64,000 nt of DNA from Nitrospirota bacterium (GTDB lineage: Bacteria; Nitrospirota; Thermodesulfovibrionia; UBA6902). The stretch spans positions 80,070 through 144,069 of the forward strand of contig JACRMS010000028.1 of assembly GCA_016214845.1 (NCBI GenBank). The letters are read 5' to 3'. The translations under genes were made by a program, and so were the position numbers. The notes under the pieces were generated by a model that saw only the letters and a program-made list of their open reading frames with translations, did not search any database and was not told where the DNA came from. Of this stretch, positions 1 to 8,909 are shown in pieces. Every line of letters begins with the position of its first letter. Position 1 is the first letter of the stretch.

Positions 1-342
1 AATATTGGCGAAGACAGGGCCTTTTTTTGTTGTGAATGTCCCGTCTTTCGGATTATAAACAAGCGTGCCTACCAGGTCGGCGGGAAGAAGGTCGGGGGTA
101 AACTGGATCCGCTGAAATTTTGTCCTTATAGAGCCGGACAGAACTTTTACCGCGAGCGTCTTGGCAAGGCCGGGGACCCCTTCTATTAAAATATGGCCGT
201 TTGACAGGAGCGCGACAAGAAGTCTTTCGATGAGATACTTCTGTCCCACTATAGACTTTTCAAACTCCGAAATGAGGTTTTGCACAAATGCGCTCTCCTC
301 GCGCACCTTTTCGTTTAGCGCCGTTATTCCGCCGTCCATCAT
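1..342 (-). CDS. MoxR-family AAA+ ATPase, N-terminal part (gene runs off the window)
   Basis: On the minus strand from ATG 342 the frame is open to the window edge and gives about 114 residues. A Walker A motif GVPGLAKT lies at about residues 55-62 and is preceded by the helix and 'VGQ' segment typical of MoxR ATPases. The following part (EGVPGLAKTLAVK, then FTPDLLPADLVGT) is characteristic of the family. An AGGAGG lies about 8 bases upstream of the ATG and fixes the start. MoxR proteins act as chaperone-like ATPases, often with a VWA/DUF58 partner encoded downstream, which would be outside the window. Walker B and the sensor motifs are not visible. Confidence 0.85.
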   Translation of the reverse strand, partial: MMDGGITALNEKVREESAFVQNLISEFEKSIVGQKYLIERLLVALLSNGHILIEGVPGLAKTLAVKVLSGSIRTKFQRIQFTPDLLPADLVGTLVYNPKDGTFTTKKGPVFANI

Positions 343-542
343 AAAAACTGGCCTCCTTTAAATAGTTCTGATCAATCCATATAACTATAAAAGAAGCGGC
401 ACAATTCATTCAAGCATCCCGCATATTTACAAGCGCCTGAACAGGTGATAAGATTTCAGTAAGTAACCGGGAAAAGAGGGGACTGTCTTCAACTCAAACC
501 TCTTTCCCTGATAATTTTATTAAATGAGGGAGGCATTGAAAC

Positions 543-1610
543 ATGGGCTCAAAGGTTGAAAGTACAATCCTTGTTGTAGATGATGATTTACAAGTGCTTG
601 ACTCTGTCTCGCAGATACTTGCAGCGCAAAATTATTCGGTCATTTCATGCGAAACCGCGGAGGAGGCGCTGGATAAAATGTCGGAACATATCGATCTCGT
701 TCTGACTGATTTCAAGATGCCGGGAGTTTCAGGGATTGAACTGCTTGAAAGAATACATGACACTAATCCCCAGTTACCCGTGATCATGATGACCGCGTAT
801 GCCGATCTGAATGTATCAGTTGATGCGATCAGAAGAGGAGCTTTTGATTTTATTATAAAGCCCTATCATCCTGATTACCTTTTGTACTCTGTAAAAAAGG
901 CCGTCCAGCATCGTAATTTTCTGAAATTCAAGGACAACTACAAACTTTATCTTGAAGATATGGTCCGGCAGAGGACAAGAGAGCTGGAATTCATGATGGA
1001 GCAGTCGGAAACCCTCAGCAAGGACATTGTTATGCGTTTAACGACCGTGGCTGAATTCAGGGACACCGAGTCAGGCGCGCATGTGGCCAGGATGGGGATC
1101 CTTGCGGAAGTGCTTTCAGTTGCCCTTGGAATGCCCGGAGATTTTACCCACACGATAAAATTTTCAAGTCCTCTGCATGATATCGGCAAGATCGGAATAG
1201 CTGATAATATATTGTTAAAAAGAGGGCCCCTTACGCCTGACGAGTTTGAAATTATTAAAACGCATACCACTCATGGCAAAAAGATCCTGTCGGGTTCCTC
1301 GCACCCTGTTTTACAGACAGCGGAATCTATAGCCCTGACCCATCACGAGAGGTGGGACGGCACGGGATACCCGATCGGTTTAAAGGGCGAGGAGATCCCG
1401 CTTGAAGGCAGGATCGTATGTCTCGTGGACCATTACGATGCGTTAAGGAGCGAAAGGGCTTATAAGCCTTCCTTGGATCATCAACAAGCCGTCAGCATAA
1501 TAACAAAAGGAGACGGAAGGACAAAGCCAACTCATTTCGATCCTGATGTGTGGAACGCGTTTATTAAAATGTCTTCAAGATTTGAAGAAGTGTACCATTC
1601 AAACAGTTAG
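543..1610 (+). CDS. Response regulator with HD-GYP output domain (probable c-di-GMP phosphodiesterase)
   Basis: The 355-residue protein has an N-terminal receiver domain (about residues 8-120; acidic pocket VVDDD, phospho-acceptor Asp in [10 protein letters not shown] near 56, Lys in IIKPYHP). A short helical linker (about 130-155) leads to an HD-GYP domain with LHDIGKIGI (about 209-217) and [11 protein letters not shown] (about 266-276). HD-GYP domains hydrolyse cyclic di-GMP, so this is likely a two-component output enzyme (RpfG type). No histidine kinase lies next to it. A GGGAGG about 10 bases upstream supports the ATG. A second RpfG-type regulator lies at 48025-49047. Confidence 0.92.
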   Translation: MGSKVESTILVVDDDLQVLDSVSQILAAQNYSVISCETAEEALDKMSEHIDLVLTDFKMPGVSGIELLERIHDTNPQLPVIMMTAYADLNVSVDAIRRGAFDFIIKPYHPDYLLYSVKKAVQHRNFLKFKDNYKLYLEDMVRQRTRELEFMMEQSETLSKDIVMRLTTVAEFRDTESGAHVARMGILAEVLSVALGMPGDFTHTIKFSSPLHDIGKIGIADNILLKRGPLTPDEFEIIKTHTTHGKKILSGSSHPVLQTAESIALTHHERWDGTGYPIGLKGEEIPLEGRIVCLVDHYDALRSERAYKPSLDHQQAVSIITKGDGRTKPTHFDPDVWNAFIKMSSRFEEVYHSNS

Positions 1611-1688
1611 TAGGTCGAGGCAGCACCATCGCCCTGTGCGATCCATCCTGGATATACAAATCGCCCAATTTAAGCTACAATTTACACC

Positions 1689-2174
1689 ATGAAGCAGGAG
1701 ATCCGGGAAGCTGTTGAAAAAGTGCATGAGATTTTTTTCAGGAAAGGATGGACCCTTTCTGCGGCTGAGTCCTGCACCGGCGGATTCATCAGTCATTGTA
1801 TTACAAGCCTTCCTGGTGCAAGCGCTTTTTTCAAGGCCGGGATAGTCTCTTATTCAGATGATGCTAAAAGGACCTTCCTCGGCATCTCGCTCCAAACGAT
1901 CCTTGAGTCCGAAGTCGTCACTGAAAAGACGGCGCGGGAGATGGCGGAAAGTGTGCGCAGGATAGCCGCTTCTGATTTCTCCGTCTCCACCACAGGCAAC
2001 CTCGGCCCCGCCATGCTTGAAGGAAAAGACCGGGGGCTGATCTACATCGCCGCAAGCTGTAAAGAAGAAACCTTCTCGCGTGAACTGAGACTGAAGGGAG
2101 ACAGGCTGGAGAATATGGAAGAGACCACTCTGGAGGCGTTGAAGCTGCTGCTCAGGCTGACGGAGGCAATTTAA
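1689..2174 (+). CDS. CinA C-terminal family protein (nicotinamide-nucleotide amidohydrolase-like)
   Basis: This 161-residue protein is the stand-alone CinA C-terminal domain (PncC type). It opens with the signature LSAAESCTGGFIS, followed by LPGASAFFKAGIVSYS and the TGNLGP loop. The family deamidates NMN to nicotinate mononucleotide in the pyridine nucleotide salvage cycle. The neighbour ligA starts 20 bases downstream, and its NAD-dependent ligase releases NMN, so the pairing is metabolically sensible. The N-terminal MoCF-like domain of full CinA is absent. The ribosome-binding site is weak; the start is the first ATG upstream of the conserved region. Confidence 0.85.
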   Translation: MKQEIREAVEKVHEIFFRKGWTLSAAESCTGGFISHCITSLPGASAFFKAGIVSYSDDAKRTFLGISLQTILESEVVTEKTAREMAESVRRIAASDFSVSTTGNLGPAMLEGKDRGLIYIAASCKEETFSRELRLKGDRLENMEETTLEALKLLLRLTEAI

Positions 2175-2193
2175 TGCTACAATATTACCGCGA

Positions 2194-4215
2194 ATGGAAA
2201 CGATTCCGGCAAATATAAAACACGAAATAGAAAAGCTCGTCAAAGACCTCAACTACCACTGCTACCTCTACTACGTGCTTGATTCGCCTGCAATCTCCGA
2301 TGCGGAATACGATAAGCAGTACCGGCACCTGAAAGAGCTTGAGGAAAAATATAATTACGTTCTCCCTGATTCCCCCACCCAGCGTGTAGGCGCGCCGCCG
2401 CTTGACAGGTTTGAAAAGGTAAAACATACGGAGCCGATGCTGTCGCTCGACAATGCCTTTTCACATGATGAGGTGCGGGAGTTTGACGAGAGGGTCAAGA
2501 GATTTCTCAAGTCGGACAAAGAAATTGAATACACGGTCGAGCCGAAGTATGACGGGCTCGCTATGGAGCTGACATATAAAGACGGGATTTTATACAAGGC
2601 ATCAACAAGGGGCGATGGTTTTGAGGGAGAGGACGTTACGCAAAATATCAAGACTGTGAAGGCCGTGCCTCTGAAGATTGAAGAAGTTGAGGTCCCCGCT
2701 GAGATTGATATTCGCGGAGAGATATTTATGGACATTAAAGAATTTGAGGCGCTTAACAGGGAGAGGGAAAAAGTGGGCGAACCAGCATTTGCCAACCCGA
2801 GGAACGCCGCTGCCGGTTCCATCAGGCAGCTTGATTCTTCCATCACGGCAAAAAGGAAACTCCACCTCGCGTGTTACGGCATCGGGGCCGCAAAGGGGAT
2901 TGCTTTCAAAAGCCAGTGGGAGTTCATTAAATGGCTGGAGAAAGCACGTTTCCCGGTCCCGTCAATGATAAGGCTTGTAACTGGAGCAGATAAGGTCATA
3001 GAAGTTATCAGAGAGATCGAGGAGAAGAGAAGTACGTTTTCATTTGAAGCTGACGGCGCAGTGATAAAGGTCAATGACTTTGAATTGCAGAAGGCGCTCG
3101 GCATGAAAACAAGAGAGCCGCGATGGGCAACAGCTTACAAATTCCCGGCGCATCAGGGCATCACAAAGATAAATGAAATTATCGCAAGCGTGGGAAGGAC
3201 AGGGACAATTACACCTGTCGCGTTTCTTGAACCGGTCAGAATTGGCGGCGTCACCGTATCCCGTTCCACTCTTCATAACTGGGACGAGATCGAGAGAAAA
3301 GACATCCGGGTCGGCGATACCGTTGTAGTTGAACGCGCGGGTGATGTCATCCCTCACGTTGTCTCAGTGATACAGGAAAAACGGACAGGCAAAGAAAAAC
3401 ATTTCCCTCCGCCGCATAAATGTCCTGTATGCGGGTCCGCGGTTGAAAGGGATGAGGGAGGCGTGGCATTCCGCTGTATCGGATTGAATTGTACCGCTCA
3501 GGTCCAGCAGCGCATCGGACATTATGTATCAAGGGCCGCCATGGATATCGAGGGGCTTGGGGAAAAGAATGTCGAACTCCTCTATTCACAAGGCCTCATA
3601 AAACATTTCGTTGACATATACAGGTTGAAAAAAAAAGACGTACTTGAGCTTCCGAGGTTTGCGGAAAAATCCGCGCAGAACCTTATGGACGCAATTGAAA
3701 AGAGCAAGCACACAACGCTTGCGCGTTTTCTTTATTCGTTAGGCATTCTCCACGTCGGCGAGTACGCTGCGAAACTCCTTGCAAGGAATTTTGAGAACAT
3801 CGGGGATTTGTATCATGTAAAACCTGAAAGGATCGTGGAGATAAAGCAGATGGGGGAAAAGATAGCCGGTTCAATCGCGCTGTTCTTTGATGACCCTGAG
3901 AACCTCCATACTCTCAGGACGCTGCAATCTTTGGGGGTAACCATATCGAACCCGGATTTTTCAAAAGAGAAGGAAGCAAAGCGTCCCCTCGAAGGGCTTA
4001 CTTTTGTAATCACAGGCACATTGCCGAGGCCGCGAAATGAGGTTGAAGAACTCATTGAACAGAATGGCGGACACGCCTCCGGCTCGATTTCAAAAAGCAC
4101 GAATTATCTCGTGCTTGGTGAAGACCCCGGCTCGAAGTTCAAGAAGGCCCAATCCCTCGGCGTCAAGATAATTTCTTTTGACGAATTATTAAAGATAATT
4201 GAAGAGAGGTCTTAG
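2194..4215 (+). CDS. ligA: NAD-dependent DNA ligase LigA
   Basis: The 673-residue protein has the full LigA layout. The Ia domain (about 1-70) carries the conserved YYVLDSPAISDAEYD, where the NMN half of NAD binds. The adenylation domain has nucleotide-accepting Lys in EPKYDGLAMEL and the STRGDGFEGEDVT motif. OB fold, a four-Cys zinc finger (CPVCGSAVERDEG then CIGLNC, about 409-432), a helix-hairpin-helix region and a C-terminal BRCT domain (about 590-673) follow. It seals nicks in replication and repair. Length matches the family (about 670). It lies directly after the CinA-like gene and the next gene begins five bases after its stop. Confidence 0.97.
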   Translation: METIPANIKHEIEKLVKDLNYHCYLYYVLDSPAISDAEYDKQYRHLKELEEKYNYVLPDSPTQRVGAPPLDRFEKVKHTEPMLSLDNAFSHDEVREFDERVKRFLKSDKEIEYTVEPKYDGLAMELTYKDGILYKASTRGDGFEGEDVTQNIKTVKAVPLKIEEVEVPAEIDIRGEIFMDIKEFEALNREREKVGEPAFANPRNAAAGSIRQLDSSITAKRKLHLACYGIGAAKGIAFKSQWEFIKWLEKARFPVPSMIRLVTGADKVIEVIREIEEKRSTFSFEADGAVIKVNDFELQKALGMKTREPRWATAYKFPAHQGITKINEIIASVGRTGTITPVAFLEPVRIGGVTVSRSTLHNWDEIERKDIRVGDTVVVERAGDVIPHVVSVIQEKRTGKEKHFPPPHKCPVCGSAVERDEGGVAFRCIGLNCTAQVQQRIGHYVSRAAMDIEGLGEKNVELLYSQGLIKHFVDIYRLKKKDVLELPRFAEKSAQNLMDAIEKSKHTTLARFLYSLGILHVGEYAAKLLARNFENIGDLYHVKPERIVEIKQMGEKIAGSIALFFDDPENLHTLRTLQSLGVTISNPDFSKEKEAKRPLEGLTFVITGTLPRPRNEVEELIEQNGGHASGSISKSTNYLVLGEDPGSKFKKAQSLGVKIISFDELLKIIEERS

Positions 4216-4219
4216 AGAA

Positions 4220-5041
4220 ATGCTGAGAAGATACTCTCTTTACTTCATCCTGCTGACATTATGCGCCTGCTCCACTGTTCCTAAACATTTTGTGGCTGTT
4301 GACTCCGGGACTGATTTCCCTTTAGATGAAACCCTCAAACAGATCGAAGACCAGAGAGTCATATTTGTCGGAGAGCTTCACGCGGACAAAGCCAGCCAGG
4401 AAGTTGAGTTTCAAGTCATTAAGCACATTCATAACATGAGAAAGGACCTCTCGATAGCCGTAGAAATATTCCCAGCCTCCCGGCAGGATATACTTGATAG
4501 ATGGATCGGGGGTTATCTCGGTAAAAAAGATTTTGAGGATTTGTTCAGGAACACTGTGCGCCTGCCTTTTGATGCATATGAGGACATATTCGATTTTGCC
4601 AGGATAATGGGCATTCCAGTCATTGGCATCGATGCTGACAAGGCGCTAATTGCCAATGCATCAAAGAATGGCGTAAAGACCGTTCACCAGGAGCTCCTTC
4701 AAAAAATAAAATTCTCTGATTGCTCCGCAAATCCCGAATATGCCGGGGTACTGGGATATTTCAGGGAGCGGGAATACCACCAATCCGGGATGCCCTTTCT
4801 CTGCGACGGGCAGCGCCTGAGGGATGCGATCATGGCATTCAATATCTCAAAAATTCTTAATAAGGACGACAACTCCACGGTGGTGGTACTCACGGGAATG
4901 ATGCACGCGTCAAAGATCGCCGTTCCACACATGCTTCAAAAGCATGTGGAAGTCCCTTTTAAATCGCTCATGCCGGCCAAAATCCGGGACATGATAAACA
5001 GGGACCCTGATTCACAAGTCGCCGATTACATCTGGTATTAG
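4220..5041 (+). CDS. ChaN-like lipoprotein (haem-binding uptake, Tiki superfamily)
   Basis: The ATG at 4220 is chosen over a TTG at 4199 that overlaps ligA, because GAGAGG lies about 10 bases upstream and the protein then starts directly with a lipoprotein signal (LYFILLTLCAC, lipid-modified Cys about residue 17). The mature part contains VIFVGELHADKASQE, AVEIFPASRQ, DAYEDIFDFAR and TGMMHASKIAVP, the pattern of ChaN/Tiki-superfamily proteins, implicated in haem binding or as metal-dependent peptidases. It probably sits in the outer membrane or on a periplasmic face. The function is assigned at family level only. Confidence 0.8.
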   Translation: MLRRYSLYFILLTLCACSTVPKHFVAVDSGTDFPLDETLKQIEDQRVIFVGELHADKASQEVEFQVIKHIHNMRKDLSIAVEIFPASRQDILDRWIGGYLGKKDFEDLFRNTVRLPFDAYEDIFDFARIMGIPVIGIDADKALIANASKNGVKTVHQELLQKIKFSDCSANPEYAGVLGYFREREYHQSGMPFLCDGQRLRDAIMAFNISKILNKDDNSTVVVLTGMMHASKIAVPHMLQKHVEVPFKSLMPAKIRDMINRDPDSQVADYIWY

Positions 5042-5108
5042 CAAATCACGCAGCGAACATCACCTTCATGCTTTTGACTTTACAACCCTAAAAAATGTAT
5101 TTTATTAA

Positions 5109-5663
5109 ATGCCAGCTGAAAATTATAAGAAGTGGACAGTTGCCGTTGTCTTAATATTGATAATCGGCATGGTCATCTTTGCCGTTACCACATCAAACCA
5201 TAAGTCAGAAACACCCGCAGTTGACAGCGCGCAAAGAAAAACTGCTCCGTCCGGGCCGTTAACGGATTCAATGACGCAGCCTCCTGTGCAACTGGATAAA
5301 TTGCCTGAGGACCCGAAAGAACTTGCGCTGCTTGGCGACAAATATTTCGAAAGCGGCAGATATGATGTTGCTGTTCAAATTTACGAAAAGACCCTGCAAA
5401 AGAACCCTGACGATGTTGATACCTATAATGATATGGGCCTTGCCCTTCATTACCTGAAAAGGTCTAATGATGCGATAAATGCCTTAAAGAAAGGGACACA
5501 GATTGCGCCGTCCTATCAGAGGGTATGGTTGAGCCTCGGCTTTATCCTTATGTCAACGGGTAGAAATGATGAGGCAAAAACTGCTTTAAGAAAAGCTGCT
5601 GAGCTGAATCCCCAAACCGATATGGGACAGGAAGCTATGCGGATACTCGGCTCTCTGAAATAA
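5109..5663 (+). CDS. Membrane-anchored TPR protein
   Basis: This 184-residue protein has one N-terminal transmembrane helix (about 11-28, VAVVLILIIGMVIFAVT), a Pro/Ser-rich linker (about 30-70), and about three tetratricopeptide repeats (from about 75; LALLGDKYFESGRYDVAVQI, then NPDDVDTYNDMGLALHYL and a third copy). It is likely a periplasm-facing scaffold. It follows the ChaN-like lipoprotein by 67 bases in the same direction. No enzymatic domain is visible. Confidence 0.8.
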   Translation: MPAENYKKWTVAVVLILIIGMVIFAVTTSNHKSETPAVDSAQRKTAPSGPLTDSMTQPPVQLDKLPEDPKELALLGDKYFESGRYDVAVQIYEKTLQKNPDDVDTYNDMGLALHYLKRSNDAINALKKGTQIAPSYQRVWLSLGFILMSTGRNDEAKTALRKAAELNPQTDMGQEAMRILGSLK

Positions 5664-5679
5664 GCCGCTGAAAATTTTT

Positions 5680-5817
5680 CTATTTTTTTTCGTCCCCAGA
5701 AAGTGTTTCGTTGTAATACGTTGAATACTCCTTCAAATATTCAAGGAGATCCTCGGTGATCTCTATTCCGAGCTTCTTTAATTCGTCTATTACTTCACAA
5801 CTGTTCAGAGCGACCAT
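5680..5817 (-). CDS. Small acidic helical protein, 45 residues
   Basis: A 45-codon gene begins with MVALNSCEVIDELKKLG and ends in ETLSGDEKK. The frame extends 24 codons further upstream, but a strong site (CAGGAGGCGCAAA before ATG 5817) fixes this start. The protein is acidic and predicted to be mostly helical, with one Cys at position 7. It converges on the TPR gene with a 16-base gap. I do not recognise a family. The near-perfect ribosome-binding site is the main evidence that it is translated. Confidence 0.6.
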   Translation of the reverse strand: MVALNSCEVIDELKKLGIEITEDLLEYLKEYSTYYNETLSGDEKK

Positions 5818-6048
5818 TTTGCGCCTCCTGATATGAATATTGCAATTGCTATGCCAGAAAAAACATGTTGATTTTAAATATAACTGCAAGAAATTTCATT
5901 GCCTTAATGGACAAAATTTGGCACAAGCTGTAAAATTTTGCCATTACGGCGTTGCCGCTATGGTATTTATACCCAGTGAATGTGGTAAATATACAACAGC
6001 ATAATAAAGTTATTCCCAAAAAATTTTATCAGCGAGGTACATATCGAA

Positions 6049-7959
6049 ATGACAAAGACGAATCTTGAATTCAAGACAGAGGTCAAAGAGCTTCTTGACT
6101 TAATGATCCATTCCCTTTATTCCCACAAGGAGATATTCCTGAGGGAGCTTATCTCCAACGCGTCTGACGCGATTGACAGGGCGCGCTACGAGTCTCTGAC
6201 AAACAGCGGCATCATGGAAAACGATGCCGGATGGAAAATAAAAATTACGGCAGACAAAGCTGCCGGGACACTGACGGTGAGCGATAACGGCATCGGCATG
6301 ACAAAAGCAGAAATGATCACGGCGATTGGGACAATTGCCCACTCTGGGACCAGGGAATTTCTTGCCGCATTGAAGAGCAAGGAGGTAAAAGACAACCCTG
6401 AACTCATCGGACAGTTCGGCGTGGGATTCTATTCCGCATTCATGGTTGCTGATAAAGTCACTGTCATCTCAAGGAAGGCAGGCATTGACAGTAAAAGCGG
6501 TGTCATGTGGGAATCCGTTGCCGATGGGACCTTTACAATTGAAGATGTGGAGAAAGAGAAAAAAGGAACGGACGTCATCCTGCACCTCAAACAGGATGAA
6601 AAAAAATATCTTGATGAATGGGAGATAAGGGATGTCATCAGAAAATATTCAGACTACATTGAGCACCCCGTTGTCATGGACATCGAACGGGAAAAGGAAA
6701 GCGACCTGAAAAAAGGCGAGAAGGTCAAAGTCAGGGAAGAGGAGACTTTAAATTCAGGAAAGGCCATCTGGCTCAGAGACAAATCCTCTATCACTGAAGA
6801 CGAATACAATGAATTTTACAAACACGTCAGCCATGATTTTACAGACCCGGCAAAAGTAATTCACTTTAAGGCGGAAGGGACTTCTGAATTCAACGCGCTT
6901 CTTTATATCCCGTCAGTAATGCCGTTTAATATTTACTACAAAGACTACAAGATCGGCCCCGCCCTCTATGTAAAGAGGGTCCAGATAATGGACCACTGCG
7001 AGCAGCTGGTCCCGCTCTACCTGCGGTTTGTAAAGGGCGTGGTCGATTCATCGGACCTGCCGTTGAACGTATCAAGAGAAATGCTCCAGCATAACAGGCA
7101 GGTTGAGATTATAAACAAGAACATCACTAAAAAGGTGTTCGACACGCTTGCCGAGATGAAGAAGAATGAATATGAAAAGTACCTCACGTTCTTCAAAGAA
7201 TTCGGCAGGATTTTGAAGGAAGGCATCCATTATGACTTTTCAAGAAAGGAAGCCATCGCCGACCTGCTCCTGTTTCAGTCTACACAAAAACCCGCTGACA
7301 CGTACACAACACTTCAGGAATATATCGCGGGCATGAAAGAGGGGCAGGAAGATATTTTCTATATCACAGGTACCTCGCGTGACGAGGTTATGAAATCGCC
7401 GTACCTTGAGGCCTTCAATGCCAAAGGCTATGAAGTGCTCGTCATGCTTGAAGAGGTTGACGATATCATAATGAGCAACCTGCACGAGTATAAGGGCAAG
7501 AAGATAAAATCCGTCATCAAAGGCGACATCAAACTTGAGAAGTCCGACGAAAAAACAGAAGAGGCGAAAAAGAAATTCAGCGTGCTCCTTGAGCTTATCA
7601 AAAACCAGTTGAAGGACGAGGTGAAAGACGTCAGGCTCTCAGGCAGGTTGAAAGACACCGCCTGCTGTCTTGTTGCCGATGAAGAAGGCATGGCCCCCGA
7701 GGTGGAAAAACTTCTCAGGCAAATGGGGCAGACTGTCCCCGAAAGCAAGCGGATACTTGAGATCAACCCGTCGCATCCCCTATTCGAGGCGATGAACAAG
7801 TTATTTGAAAAAGACCAGAAGAGCGTTGCCCTCGAAGAATATATAAAACTCCTCTACGGCCAGGCGCTCCTGCTTGAAGGCTCAAAGCCCAAAGACCCGG
7901 CAGCTTTTGCAAGCGCAATTACAAGGCTGATGGTAAAAGACGCGGAGAGGGCTACTTAA
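6049..7959 (+). CDS. htpG: Chaperone HtpG (Hsp90)
   Basis: This 636-residue bacterial Hsp90 has the GHKL ATPase domain (LISNASDAIDRAR with the Mg-binding Asn, SDNGIGMT, GQFGVGFYSAFMVAD), the middle domain (LYVKRVQIMDHCEQLVP; GVVDSSDLPLNVSREMLQ with the catalytic-loop Arg) and the C-terminal dimerisation domain. It is a cytosolic ATP-dependent chaperone. The length matches E. coli HtpG (624). GAGGT lies about 10 bases before the ATG. No CIRCE element was found upstream. The 3' end overlaps convergent rlmB by 8 bases. Confidence 0.97.
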   Translation: MTKTNLEFKTEVKELLDLMIHSLYSHKEIFLRELISNASDAIDRARYESLTNSGIMENDAGWKIKITADKAAGTLTVSDNGIGMTKAEMITAIGTIAHSGTREFLAALKSKEVKDNPELIGQFGVGFYSAFMVADKVTVISRKAGIDSKSGVMWESVADGTFTIEDVEKEKKGTDVILHLKQDEKKYLDEWEIRDVIRKYSDYIEHPVVMDIEREKESDLKKGEKVKVREEETLNSGKAIWLRDKSSITEDEYNEFYKHVSHDFTDPAKVIHFKAEGTSEFNALLYIPSVMPFNIYYKDYKIGPALYVKRVQIMDHCEQLVPLYLRFVKGVVDSSDLPLNVSREMLQHNRQVEIINKNITKKVFDTLAEMKKNEYEKYLTFFKEFGRILKEGIHYDFSRKEAIADLLLFQSTQKPADTYTTLQEYIAGMKEGQEDIFYITGTSRDEVMKSPYLEAFNAKGYEVLVMLEEVDDIIMSNLHEYKGKKIKSVIKGDIKLEKSDEKTEEAKKKFSVLLELIKNQLKDEVKDVRLSGRLKDTACCLVADEEGMAPEVEKLLRQMGQTVPESKRILEINPSHPLFEAMNKLFEKDQKSVALEEYIKLLYGQALLLEGSKPKDPAAFASAITRLMVKDAERAT

Positions 7960-8683
7960 TCCTCTGCTTTGCTATCTCGTGGGCGAAGATCGCGCAGGAC
8001 ATGGCGACGTTGAATGAAAGCTGAGCGCCTCTCATCGGGAGTGTGATCTTCAGATCAAGGTGCTTCTGGATGCCATAGCGGAGGCCTGTCCCCTCCGAGC
8101 CTAATACCAGGCATATCGGAAACGGTAAAGAGACTCTATTGATGTCCTCTCCGCCTTCAACGACAGTGCCAACAGCCCAGTAGCCCGCCTTCTTTGCCTC
8201 TATAAGAGTTGTCGTAAGATTTGTCACCAAGGATACAGGGACGAAATTTTCACCGCCGGAGGCAACGTGTATGACTGTCTCGTTGACCTCGCAGGAGCTG
8301 TGCTGAGGGATGACAAGAGCGAACCCGCCGAAACACGCGGCAATCCTCATGATCGAACCTAAATTGTGAGGGTCGTTCAGACTGTCCAGAAATATAAATG
8401 ACAGACGTTCTTTTTCTGGGAGGCCCAATAATTTCTCAAAAGGAGTGTAGGCATATTTGTTTACCTCGGCGACAATGCCCTGCAGGCGATCTGCGCGTTT
8501 GATCTTAAGCAAATCTTTCTCAGTCACTTTAGTAACTGGAATGGCTTCACTTTTCATGAGCTTCATAATATGCGGGGCATCGAAATTGTCCTGCACGAAT
8601 ATTCTTCTTATGCTTTGAGGGTCGGCCTTCAGCCTCTCCCAGATTGAATTTTTCCCGTATAAATACATCCTGTTTTTAGTCAA
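7952..8683 (-). CDS. rlmB: 23S rRNA (guanosine-2'-O)-methyltransferase, RlmB/TrmH family
   Basis: This 243-residue SPOUT methyltransferase has an N-terminal substrate-binding domain (LYGKNSIWERL) and the three knot motifs: DSLNDPHNLGSIMRIA, CLVLGSEGTGLR and LPMRGAQLSFNVAMS. RlmB 2'-O-methylates G2251 of 23S rRNA. The start is taken as the TTG at 8683, because GGAGG lies 5 bases upstream; the ATG at 8668 has no such site. Other TrmH-family members (tRNA methylases) are possible, but the domain layout fits RlmB best. Confidence 0.88.
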   Translation of the reverse strand: MTKNRMYLYGKNSIWERLKADPQSIRRIFVQDNFDAPHIMKLMKSEAIPVTKVTEKDLLKIKRADRLQGIVAEVNKYAYTPFEKLLGLPEKERLSFIFLDSLNDPHNLGSIMRIAACFGGFALVIPQHSSCEVNETVIHVASGGENFVPVSLVTNLTTTLIEAKKAGYWAVGTVVEGGEDINRVSLPFPICLVLGSEGTGLRYGIQKHLDLKITLPMRGAQLSFNVAMSCAIFAHEIAKQRIK

Positions 8684-8865
8684 TGGGTCCTCCGGAAACT
8701 TGTTTTAAGAGCATTAAGCTTATCCAAATTAATGCAAAGTATTCAACTATGTCAAGGAAAGCAAGCCGGACACAGTTGTAAATTTCCTGATTTTTAGATT
8801 ATTGTTTATAATTGCTTTCATTAGATAAAACAGAAAGCATCGCATTTTTTAATTTTGACCAACCG

Positions 8866-8880
8866 TGATACAGTGTATCA
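8866..8880. promoter_or_regulatory. 15-bp perfect palindrome, possible operator
   Basis: TGATACAGTGTATCA is a perfect inverted repeat (6-base arms, 3-base centre) lying 30 bases before the radical SAM gene. A -35-like TTGACC (8855-8860) lies immediately upstream, so a bound protein would block the promoter region. No regulator can be named. Confidence 0.35.
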
Positions 8881-8909
8881 ACTATTAGCCCGGAGGCAAT
8901 TCATATAAG

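Noticed and set aside
161-361. Plus-strand ORF of 66 codons over the MoxR gene
   Set aside because: It is the antisense shadow of the MoxR reading frame and has no ribosome-binding site.
343-542. c-di-GMP riboswitch upstream of the HD-GYP gene
   Set aside because: The conserved GEMM segments are not found.
5890-6048. CIRCE or sigma-54 site before htpG
   Set aside because: No TTAGCACTC inverted repeat; TGGCAC is present but the GG-GC spacing is wrong for sigma-54.
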